Positions 17,673-24,028 of a stretch of DNA of 36,887 nucleotides are shown piece after piece. The stretch comes from Bradyrhizobium sp. CSA112 (GTDB lineage: Bacteria > Pseudomonadota > Alphaproteobacteria > Rhizobiales > Xanthobacteraceae): the NCBI RefSeq assembly GCF_029051645.1, contig NZ_JAACFS010000052.1, forward strand, positions 1 through 36,887, given 5' to 3'. Each line of letters begins with the position of its first letter. Position 1 is the first letter of the stretch. The translations under genes were made by a program, and so were the position numbers. Below the pieces are notes generated by a model, which saw only the letters and a program-made list of their open reading frames with translations, did not search any database and was not told where the DNA came from.

Positions 17673-17806
17673 CAGCGGTTACTCCAGCCGGGCTTCCAAT
17701 GCAGCGCATCCCGCGAAACGAAGGGAATGCTTGTTATCTCCGACAGCCGCCGCGCAAATGTCGACTTGCCGGACCCGGAGGATCCCATGACGAGAACGCG
17801 TTGCAT
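17672..17806 (-). pseudogene. Truncated P-loop kinase-like ORF
   Basis: A 44-codon ORF reading MQRVLVMGSSGSGKSTFARR at its start, with a perfect Walker A (GSSGSGKST, residues 8-16), then ALHWKPGW near the end. This is the N-terminal fifth of the adenylate-kinase-like/topology-modulation (FlaR-type) P-loop family, whose members are about 170-200 residues. The rest, including Walker B and lid, is missing: the frame ends right at the COQ10-like gene with a TGATG overlap. A deletion that joined it to the downstream start explains this best. Upstream, a dispersed palindromic repeat begins 19 bases before its ATG. Confidence 0.6.
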
Positions 17807-17824
17807 TGGTTCAATCCGAGGCTA

Positions 17825-17921
17825 GAGCATGATCCGGAAAAGTGGGCGCCGGTTTTCCGAAAAGATCATGCTCAAATCAAAGAGATCGAACGTGATGACT
17901 ATTCGAAGAAAAGTCATCACG
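17825..17921. repeat. Composite rhizobial palindromic repeat
   Basis: Two adjacent hairpins. The first, 17825-17873, has outer arms GAGCATGATC (17825-17834) and GATCATGCTC (17864-17873) and inner arms CGGAAAA and TTTTCCG. The second has 10-base arms CGTGATGACT (17891-17900) and AGTCATCACG (17912-17921) around an 11-base loop. The combination resembles a dispersed intergenic element I recall as very common in Bradyrhizobium genomes. The second hairpin overlaps the lipA stop codon (17917-17919), so it may end or stabilise the lipA message. Confidence 0.75.
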
Positions 17922-18879
17922 CTCCAGCCCGCGCTGTGCGCGCCGCTTGCAGCTTGGCAAAATCCTCGCCCGCATGGTGCGACGAGCGGGTCAGCGGGCT
18001 TGCCGATACCATCAGAAAGCCCTTGGTGTAGGCGACCTTCTCGTAGCCTGCGAATTCGTCCGGGGTCACGTAGCGCATGACGGCGTGATGCTTGCGGGTC
18101 GGCTGCAGATACTGCCCGATGGTCAGGAAATCCACCTCGGCCGAGCGCAGATCGTCCATCACCTGCAGCACCTCATGCCGCTCCTCGCCGAGGCCTACCA
18201 TGATGCCTGACTTGGTGAAGATGGTCGGATCGATTTCCTTGACCCGCTGCAGCAGCCGGATCGAATGGAAATAACGCGCACCCGGGCGAACGCTGAGATA
18301 GCGCGCCGGCACGGTTTCCAGATTGTGGTTGAACACATCGGGTTTCGCGGCCACGACCACTTCCAGGGCGCCTTCCTTGCGCAGGAAGTCCGGGGTGAGG
18401 ATTTCGATGGTCGTGGCTGGGCAACGCTTGCGGATCGCGCGAATTGTCTGCGCAAAATGCTCCGCGCCGCCGTCGGCGAGATCGTCGCGGTCGACCGAGG
18501 TCACCACGACATGGGTGAGCCCGAGCTTGAAGGTCGCCTCCGCGACATGTTCCGGCTCAGCGGCCTCGAGCGCGCCGGGCATGCCGGTCTTGACGTTGCA
18601 GAACGCGCAGGCGCGCGTGCAGGTGTCCCCCATGATCATGAAGGTGGCGTGCTTCTTGTCCCAGCACTCGCCGATGTTCGGGCAGCCCGCCTCCTCGCAC
18701 ACCGTGACGAGGCCGTTCTCCTTGACGATCTTTCTGGTGTCCGCATAGCCGCGGGTGTTCGGGGCGCGCACCCTGATCCAGTCCGGCTTTGGCGGCGACA
18801 GCGCATCCGGCCGGTTCACCTTTTCGGGGTGACGCGGGCGCACCTGGTTGACGGAAACGGTATCGACGAGAACGACCAT
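17917..18879 (-). CDS. lipA: Lipoyl synthase LipA
   Basis: Radical-SAM enzyme that inserts two sulfurs into octanoyl groups on lipoyl-dependent enzymes. The 320-residue product has both clusters: the auxiliary [4Fe-4S] motif CEEAGCPNIGEC and the radical-SAM motif CTRACAFC. The third auxiliary-cluster serine region RSSHHAGE appears at the C-terminus. The start at ATG 18879 gives the family's usual N-terminal extension (HPEKVNRPD...KPDWIRV). It is divergent from the methyladenine glycosylase gene, and the gap between them carries repeated CCGCAAC boxes. Its last codons overlap the dispersed repeat. Confidence 0.98.
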   Translation of the reverse strand: MVVLVDTVSVNQVRPRHPEKVNRPDALSPPKPDWIRVRAPNTRGYADTRKIVKENGLVTVCEEAGCPNIGECWDKKHATFMIMGDTCTRACAFCNVKTGMPGALEAAEPEHVAEATFKLGLTHVVVTSVDRDDLADGGAEHFAQTIRAIRKRCPATTIEILTPDFLRKEGALEVVVAAKPDVFNHNLETVPARYLSVRPGARYFHSIRLLQRVKEIDPTIFTKSGIMVGLGEERHEVLQVMDDLRSAEVDFLTIGQYLQPTRKHHAVMRYVTPDEFAGYEKVAYTKGFLMVSASPLTRSSHHAGEDFAKLQAARTARAGA

Positions 18880-18929
18880 GTTAAGTCCGAATATTGCGAG
18901 AAACCCTAGCTAATCCGTGTCGCCTATCG

Positions 18930-18980
18930 CCGCAACCTCAGTTGCGGGAAGGCCGCAACTCGGTTGCGGAAAACCGCAAC
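18930..18980. promoter_or_regulatory. Array of CCGCAAC boxes between lipA and mpg
   Basis: CCGCAAC occurs at 18930-18936, 18953-18959 and 18974-18980, spaced 23 and 21 bases apart. The first two are each followed by an inverted GTTGCGG (18941-18947 and 18963-18969), making two dyads and one half-site. Spacing of about two helical turns in a divergent intergenic region suggests binding sites for a dimeric regulator. The alternative is a pair of small hairpins in the 5' leaders. The regulator is unknown. Confidence 0.45.
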
Positions 18981-19005
18981 CTAGCTCGCCGAACCTAGCA
19001 GAAAC

Positions 19006-19662
19006 ATGCAACATATGGGCAGTTATCACCCGTTCCGCCGTGATTCCCACCTGAAAATGGCTCAAAATCCAAAGCCGGCCGATGCCGCCGCCCCACGCCT
19101 CGGCAAGCCGCTGAAACGCTCGTTCTTTGGCCGCAGCGTGCATGAGGTCGCGCCCGACCTGATCGGGGCGACGCTCCTGGTCGACGGCGTCGGCGGCATC
19201 ATCACCGAGGTCGAGGCGTATCACCATCTGGACCCGGCCGCGCATTCGTTTCGCGGGCCGACGCCGCGTAACCGCGTGATGTTCGGCCCACCGGGATTCG
19301 CCTACGTCTATCGCTCCTACGGCATCCACTGGTGCGTCAATTTCGTCTGCGAGGCGGAAGGCTCAGCCAGCGCCGTACTGATCCGCGCACTTGAGCCGAC
19401 CCACGGCTTGCCTGCGATGCGCCGACGACGCGGTCTGCAGGACGCGCGCGCTCTGTGCTCCGGCCCGGGCAAGCTCACGGAAGCGCTCGGCATTACGATC
19501 GAGCACAACGAGCTGCCGCTCGATGCTCCGCCATTCGCGTTGCATGCGCGACTCGGCAATGCCGACATCGCTGCGGGCGTGCGGATCGGAATCACGAAAG
19601 CGGTCGATCTCCCCTGGCGCTATGGGTTGAAGGGGTCGAGATTTCTGAGCAAGCCGTTTTGA
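19006..19662 (+). CDS. 3-methyladenine DNA glycosylase (AAG/MPG family)
   Basis: Base-excision repair enzyme of the alkyladenine glycosylase family that removes alkylated purines. Family signatures in 218 residues: ATLLVDGVGGIITEVEAY (catalytic Glu near 67), SFRGPTPRNRVMFGPPGFAY with VYRSYGIHWCVNFVC, and LCSGPGKLTEALGI. The first 17 residues are poorly supported; in-frame ATGs at 19015 and 19057 are alternative starts, and no strong Shine-Dalgarno decides between them. It is transcribed divergently from lipA across the CCGCAAC array. A perfect hairpin 28 bases past its stop may terminate transcription. Confidence 0.93.
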   Translation: MQHMGSYHPFRRDSHLKMAQNPKPADAAAPRLGKPLKRSFFGRSVHEVAPDLIGATLLVDGVGGIITEVEAYHHLDPAAHSFRGPTPRNRVMFGPPGFAYVYRSYGIHWCVNFVCEAEGSASAVLIRALEPTHGLPAMRRRRGLQDARALCSGPGKLTEALGITIEHNELPLDAPPFALHARLGNADIAAGVRIGITKAVDLPWRYGLKGSRFLSKPF

Positions 19663-19690
19663 TGGCCAGGCAGTATCAACATCACCAGCT

Positions 19691-19729
19691 GTCGTCACCC
19701 GCGAAGGCGAGGGCTTCGCGGGTGACGAC
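19691..19729. repeat. 16-bp perfect inverted repeat
   Basis: Arms GTCGTCACCCGCGAAG (19691-19706) and CTTCGCGGGTGACGAC (19714-19729) are perfect complements around a 7-base loop. It sits between the convergent methyladenine glycosylase and SRPBCC genes, so it can serve both messages. There is no U-run on either side, which fits a dispersed palindromic repeat better than a classical intrinsic terminator. Confidence 0.65.
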
Positions 19730-19847
19730 GATTGAATGTGACTTCGCATTCTCGCGACGCAGATAGCGCCCGAGGCTGTGCGAGGTTCATCCGCCTCTCC
19801 AATCAGAGGGCGCAGCGAATACCGGGTGCCGGTGCGCGGGATGACCG

Positions 19848-20333
19848 TCAGGATGGGCGGCTTAACAGATCAGCGAAGCGCTGCAGGTACAGCGGCCAAC
19901 CCTGATCACCCGCAACCCCATCGCGCACGCTTTGCCACCCCTCGCCGTGGCGCTCCAGGTGTCGGTGCTCGATCTCAACGCGTGTCCGGTGCGCCGTCTC
20001 GGCGGTAAATCGCACTTCCCACTCGCTGGTCTTATTCGGATCGGTCTCGATCTGCCATTGCGGGCTAATGTTCCAGCTCAGCAGCACTCGATTGGGCGGC
20101 TCGTAAGCCAGCACGCGCGCCCATCGGCACTCGCTGCCGTCAATGCCGCGGTCATACAGATGGCCACCAACTCGAGGTTCGAATACCGTCTCGGCGATCG
20201 GCACGCTTAGCAGGTTGTGCTCGGCGGGTTTGAAGCGGCCAAAGTCCTCGGTGAAGACCTTGAACGCGTGCCCGATGGGTGCCTCCACCACGATACAGTG
20301 CTTGACAGATGCGATTGCTGCTTGAGTGCTCAT
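19848..20333 (-). CDS. SRPBCC (AHSA1-type) domain protein
   Basis: A 161-residue START-like protein of the activator-of-Hsp90-ATPase-1 / SRPBCC group. Key segments are the N-terminal IVVEAPIGHAFKVFTEDFGR, the central RWARVLAYEPPNRVLLSWNI, and TRVEIEHRHLERHG with a closing GVAGDQGWPLYLQRFADL. Its ATG overlaps the stop of the upstream ArsR-type regulator gene (ATGA, 20330-20333), the common ArsR-SRPBCC operon in Proteobacteria and Actinobacteria. The ligand is unknown; such pairs are often linked to handling of a small hydrophobic compound. Convergent with the methyladenine glycosylase gene. Confidence 0.9.
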   Translation of the reverse strand: MSTQAAIASVKHCIVVEAPIGHAFKVFTEDFGRFKPAEHNLLSVPIAETVFEPRVGGHLYDRGIDGSECRWARVLAYEPPNRVLLSWNISPQWQIETDPNKTSEWEVRFTAETAHRTRVEIEHRHLERHGEGWQSVRDGVAGDQGWPLYLQRFADLLSRPS

Positions 20334-20647
20334 TTCGGCTCCTCCGGTGATTGCTCGATGGCTGTTTTGTAGGCTGCCATCGTCTTGCTCCAGAACACGT
20401 CGAGTTCCGCACGAAGGGCTGCCAACCCGGCGGGATCGACGCGGTAGATCCGCTGTTTGCCGGCCGGCGCGTCGACCACGAGCCCAGCGTCCTTCAAGAC
20501 CCTCAGGTGCTGCGAGACTGCGGGGCGGCTGACCGGCAGGGCACGCGCCAGTCCACTGACCGAGCTCGGATGATCGACCAGCCGCTCGAATATCGTGCGC
20601 CTGGTCGCGTCAGCGAGCGCCGTCCACCCACTCTTCGCGTAAGCCAT
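20330..20647 (-). CDS. ArsR-family winged-helix transcriptional regulator
   Basis: A 105-residue winged helix-turn-helix protein. The recognition region reads VSGLARALPVSRPAVSQHLR, followed by VLKDAGLVVDAPAGKQRIYRVD, the ArsR wing. No metal-binding cysteine pair (ELCVC type) is present, as in the SRPBCC-linked subgroup that lacks metal sensing. The ORF has no Shine-Dalgarno before ATG 20647. A TTGACA at 20678-20683 on the minus strand puts the expected transcription start at or next to the ATG, so the message may be leaderless. A palindrome overlapping that promoter suggests autoregulation. Confidence 0.92.
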   Translation of the reverse strand: MAYAKSGWTALADATRRTIFERLVDHPSSVSGLARALPVSRPAVSQHLRVLKDAGLVVDAPAGKQRIYRVDPAGLAALRAELDVFWSKTMAAYKTAIEQSPEEPK

Positions 20648-20652
20648 CGCTA

Positions 20653-20683
20653 ACGCGTAAGGCTAGACTTACGTGTTGTCAAG
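20653..20683 (-). promoter_or_regulatory. Promoter/operator of the ArsR-SRPBCC operon
   Basis: An imperfect palindrome with arms AACGCGTAAG (20653-20662) and CTTACGTGTT (20669-20678), nine of ten pairs matching, spaced by 6 bases. The minus-strand -35 hexamer TTGACA overlaps its outer edge (20678-20683). The ArsR ATG lies 6 bases beyond the other edge. The layout fits repression of its own operon. A matching half-site AACGCGTAAG recurs at 20921-20930, upstream of the RTX glycosidase. Confidence 0.55.
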
Positions 20684-21066
20684 TTACATTTCAACGCGAG
20701 CCCAACCCAGGGAGGGCTCGTCATTCACGCGCGCCGCAAGCACCGGCCATTTCCGGCAGGGGTCCGATCCGTGGCTATGGGTGAAGAGCATCTAGCCGCG
20801 GGGCTGCGCTCCGTATTGCCTTCGGTTTGAGTCGAAACCAGTAACGATGCAGTAACGACGAGCATCGCTCGTTCAACAATCGCAACATCGACTCAATCCC
20901 GTCACCACACGCCCACGTTGAACGCGTAAGTGTGGCCTGCTGTTTCGCTTTGCGCAAGCGAAGTGCTCATAGGTTGTGCTGCGTGGAACACGCAGCGTGG
21001 TGGGTCTGCGCAAGCCACGGAGCCACCAAGCAGCAACAGAAACTGCAAAATAAAAGGAGCTGCACG
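20684..21066. other. Divergent gap before the RTX glycosidase
   Basis: No gene is seen here between the ArsR operon promoter and the glycosidase start. It contains a near-repeat (CAGTAACGATG then CAGTAACGACG, about 20839-20860) and a second copy of the ArsR half-site at 20921-20930. An in-frame extension of the glycosidase ORF back to 20932 is not protein-like and is not used. Confidence 0.4.
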
Positions 21067-23373
21067 ATGGCGGGCGTGTTCCCTGTTCAAGGATTTGGAT
21101 TCCTCTCCAACTACAATGGTGCATTCGTCGCCAGTTCCGCGCTGGCCGCCATGCAGGCGATCGCCGGCACCAATGCAAACTCGATCGAACTCGCTCCGCG
21201 GCTGTTTATGCAAACCAGGACGTCGAGTGACGTCTTCGCCGATCCGAACAAGACCGAGAGCGGCGCCAATATTCTGCAGGCCATTGCGAATGCGCAGGCG
21301 CTCGGCCTTTCGGTCACGCTGAAGCCTATGGTCTCGGCCCTCGATGGCTCGCTTGCATACGTGCTCAATCCGAGCGATCCCGCCGCTTTCTTTGCTTCCT
21401 ACAAGAACCATATGGTTCGTATGGCTGAAATCGCCGAACAAGCAGGCGTCAGCATGCTTGTGATCGGCAATGAGCTGGGCAAGCTCTCCGGCCCTGAATA
21501 CCGAAATTATTGGGTCGACCTCATCGATTCCGTACGCGCCGTGTTCCACGGCGAGATCACCTATGCTGCCGCAACCGACGAAGCCATCAATGTCAGCTTC
21601 TGGGACAAGGTTGATGTCATCGGAATCAATGCATATCCGCCGCTGACGACGAAAACGGACCCGACCGTCGAGGAGATGGTCAATGCGTGGAACAACATGT
21701 CCACCGACGACTACTGGGCGAAGGTGATGAACCATATGTCGCCGGTCGATTTCTTCCATTCCCTTGCCTTGCAGTACAACAAGCAGGTGTTCTTCACCGA
21801 GACCGGCTACCGCAGCGTCGACGGAACTAATATCAGTCCGGGCGGCTGGGCCGAGAGCACGACGCAAGATGTCCAGGAGCAGTACGATGCCTTCAACGCC
21901 TTCTTTCAGGTGTGGGGGTCGGAAGGCGGAAGTTGGTTCAGGGGCGCGTCGATCTGGAACTGGGATACGAACAACAAGTATTCGCCGATCGGCTATTCGC
22001 CCGAAGGCAAGCCTGCGCAGGGGTTGATTACCGAGTGGTACGGAGGTCAGCACCAGCCGCCCGGTCAAACCCTAACGGGTTCTCCCTCCGCCGATTTGAT
22101 GGATGTCGGCGGCGGCAATGACGTGCTGTCAGGCGAAGTGGGCAACGACACGATCAAGTCAGACGGCGGCGACGACACCATTACCGGCGGCCCCGATGTA
22201 ATTCCGAAACTCACGGAGACGTCAGTGACGGTGACAGGCTACAGCCCCGTCGTCGACGGAGTTGGCGCTCAGATGCAGCTTCTGATCAACGGGCAGCAGG
22301 TCGGCAGCACGGTCGAATTCCACAATGCCACCGACGCGTCGGGATTCCAGACCTTCACCTTCACATTCCCCAATCCAGACAGCATATCGAGTCTCGATCT
22401 CGCCTTCATCAACGACTTCACCAGCACCAATGGCGACCGCAACCTCTACATCAAGGACATCACGGTCAACGGCGAGCATCTGTCGGTTTCCGATGCGGTC
22501 AACACGAGCTCGCCAGGCACCTGGAACCTCTATCACAACAGGTCCATCCACTATGACATGACCGGTCATCAGGACCTGTTCTTCGGATCGTCGACCGACA
22601 ACGACAATCTTGAAGGAGGCGCCGGCACGGACCTGATCAACGGCGGCGCTGGCGCGGACGTGATCAACGGCGGCGCGGACAACGACACCCTCAACGGCGG
22701 CGCCGGCGCGGATGTGATCCATGGCGGTGCGAACGACGACGCGCTCAATAGCGGCGCCGGCATCGCGACCGCGACCGATCAGCTTTATGGCGACGACGGC
22801 AACGACATCATCAAGGCCAGCACCGGCGACACCGGTGCCCTGCTCGACGGCGGCGCCGGCAAGGACCAGCTTTATGGCTCCTGGGTAGCGAATGTCATGA
22901 ACGGCGGTGACGGCAATGACTATCTCTCCGGCGGCGGCGGGCTGGACGTCATGCATGGCGACGCCGGCGATGACCAGCTCAAAGGCGGCCCGGCGGCAAC
23001 CAGGATGTATGGCGACGACGGCAACGACAGCCTGCAAGGCGGTACGGGCAACGAGCTCCTGTATGGCGGCAGCGGCAACGACCGGCTGATCGGTAGCGGC
23101 GGAAACGATTATCTGGCCGGCGGGTCCGGCAATGATACATTCGTTTTCGCCGCCGGCTTCGGCAAGGACACAGTTGCAGACTTCCAGAACAGCGATGGTG
23201 TGCAGGACCGCGTTCAAATCGACAAGGCGATATTTGCCGACTTCAGCGCGCTCCAGTCTCACATGGCCGAGGTTGGCACGAGCGTCGTGATAACGGTCGA
23301 CGCCAACAACACGATCGAGATTCAGAACGCGACATTGAGTCAGCTCCACGCCAGCGATTTTCTGTTCGTCTGA
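21067..23373 (+). CDS. Secreted GH113-like glycosidase with CBM and RTX repeats
   Basis: A 768-residue multidomain protein. Residues 1-330 form a TIM-barrel glycosidase resembling GH113-type beta-mannanases, with likely catalytic glutamates E136 (in VIGNELG) and E245 (in FFTETGYR). Residues 335-375 are a first set of Ca-binding RTX nonapeptides. Residues 380-475 look like a xylan-binding (CBM60/PF16841-type) module. Residues 510-690 are further RTX repeats (GGxGxDxLx). The C-terminus, 690-768, has the FVFAAGFGKDTVADF motif and a hydrophobic end typical of type I secretion signals. There is no N-terminal signal peptide. AAAAGGAG 7 bases before ATG 21067 fixes the start. Export by a type I system with TolC is inferred; the substrate polysaccharide is unknown. 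Confidence 0.9.
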   Translation: MAGVFPVQGFGFLSNYNGAFVASSALAAMQAIAGTNANSIELAPRLFMQTRTSSDVFADPNKTESGANILQAIANAQALGLSVTLKPMVSALDGSLAYVLNPSDPAAFFASYKNHMVRMAEIAEQAGVSMLVIGNELGKLSGPEYRNYWVDLIDSVRAVFHGEITYAAATDEAINVSFWDKVDVIGINAYPPLTTKTDPTVEEMVNAWNNMSTDDYWAKVMNHMSPVDFFHSLALQYNKQVFFTETGYRSVDGTNISPGGWAESTTQDVQEQYDAFNAFFQVWGSEGGSWFRGASIWNWDTNNKYSPIGYSPEGKPAQGLITEWYGGQHQPPGQTLTGSPSADLMDVGGGNDVLSGEVGNDTIKSDGGDDTITGGPDVIPKLTETSVTVTGYSPVVDGVGAQMQLLINGQQVGSTVEFHNATDASGFQTFTFTFPNPDSISSLDLAFINDFTSTNGDRNLYIKDITVNGEHLSVSDAVNTSSPGTWNLYHNRSIHYDMTGHQDLFFGSSTDNDNLEGGAGTDLINGGAGADVINGGADNDTLNGGAGADVIHGGANDDALNSGAGIATATDQLYGDDGNDIIKASTGDTGALLDGGAGKDQLYGSWVANVMNGGDGNDYLSGGGGLDVMHGDAGDDQLKGGPAATRMYGDDGNDSLQGGTGNELLYGGSGNDRLIGSGGNDYLAGGSGNDTFVFAAGFGKDTVADFQNSDGVQDRVQIDKAIFADFSALQSHMAEVGTSVVITVDANNTIEIQNATLSQLHASDFLFV

Positions 23374-23410
23374 GGCTGGCCCATCGATCTGGTCCTCGAT
23401 GAGACTTCCG

Positions 23411-23497
23411 CCGTCATTGCGAGGAGCGAAGCGACGAAGCAATCCATCTATCCGTTATGCCGCGATATGGATTGCTTCGCTCCGCTCGCAATGACGG
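23411..23497. repeat. Palindromic dispersed repeat, copy 1
   Basis: Imperfect palindrome that starts CCGTCATTGCGAGGAGCG and ends GCTCGCAATGACGG. Its outer arm is an exact inverted copy (37 bases by eye) of the right arm of copy 2 at 23933-24019. The element supplies the last 26 or so codons and the TGA stop of the VOC gene. Such CAATCCAT/ATTGC-type elements resemble dispersed intergenic repeats of Bradyrhizobium. Confidence 0.8.
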
Positions 23498-23905
23498 GGA
23501 TAGTTTTGCGCCTTGCCACCACTCCGCCCGATGGCAGACCGCTTCGACCTTGTTGCCGTCGGGATCGCGCAGGAACGCGCCGTAATAGGCGGCGTGATAG
23601 TGCCGCAGGCCGGGTGGGCCGTCATCGGTGCCGCCGGCGGCGATACCGGCGCGCCAGAACGCATCCACTTCGCTTCGCGATTTCGCCTTGAAGCACCAAT
23701 GACGGCCGGTGGCCTCGTCCGGCTTCGCGCCTCTGTAGATGGCGATGTAGACGCGATCCGGATGCTCCGCGTCAGCCCGTTCGCCATAGCCGAGCCAGCG
23801 GTCGCTGCGGCCGACCTTGGCGACATCGAGTGCTTTCATGATCGCGTCGTAGAATCGTTCGGCGGCGGCGAAATCGGAAACCGTGATGGAGATGTGGTCC
23901 AGCAT
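23414..23905 (-). CDS. VOC-family (glyoxalase-like) protein
   Basis: A 163-residue vicinal-oxygen-chelate fold protein. It begins MLDHISITVSDFAAAERFYD, with a first metal-ligand His, has the middle region GRHWCFKAKSRSEVDAFWRA, and ends its domain at FLRDPDGNKVEAVCH, the usual second-ligand end. The chosen ATG 23905 matches the family; the upstream in-frame extension is read-through of repeat copy 2. The last 26-30 residues (from SLRAERSNPYRG) are encoded by palindromic repeat copy 1, which also supplies the stop, so the native C-terminus probably ended earlier. Substrate unknown; homologues include lactoylglutathione lyase-like and bleomycin-resistance-like proteins. Confidence 0.88.
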   Translation of the reverse strand: MLDHISITVSDFAAAERFYDAIMKALDVAKVGRSDRWLGYGERADAEHPDRVYIAIYRGAKPDEATGRHWCFKAKSRSEVDAFWRAGIAAGGTDDGPPGLRHYHAAYYGAFLRDPDGNKVEAVCHRAEWWQGAKLSPSLRAERSNPYRGITDRWIASSLRSSQ

Positions 23906-23932
23906 CGATCGGGCCCTTGAGGATGCTTCAGT

Positions 23933-24019
23933 CGTCATTGCGAGCGGAGCGAAGCAATCCATCGCGCCACACGAGAGGGGAGATGGATTGCTTCGTCGCT
24001 TCGCTCCTCGCAATGACGG
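23933..24019. repeat. Palindromic dispersed repeat, copy 2
   Basis: Inverted copy of the element at 23411-23497. It starts CGTCATTGCGAGCGGAGC and ends TCGCTCCTCGCAATGACGG. It lies between the VOC gene and the valS stop (24029), so it could act as a hairpin at the valS 3' end. The central 20-25 bases differ from copy 1 while both arms are conserved. Confidence 0.8.
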
Positions 24020-24028
24020 AGCTAGCGG

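Noticed and set aside
22100..23150. Periodic repeats considered as CRISPR-like or minisatellite DNA
   Set aside because: They translate as RTX calcium-binding nonapeptides in one continuous reading frame. No CRISPR array is present in the window.
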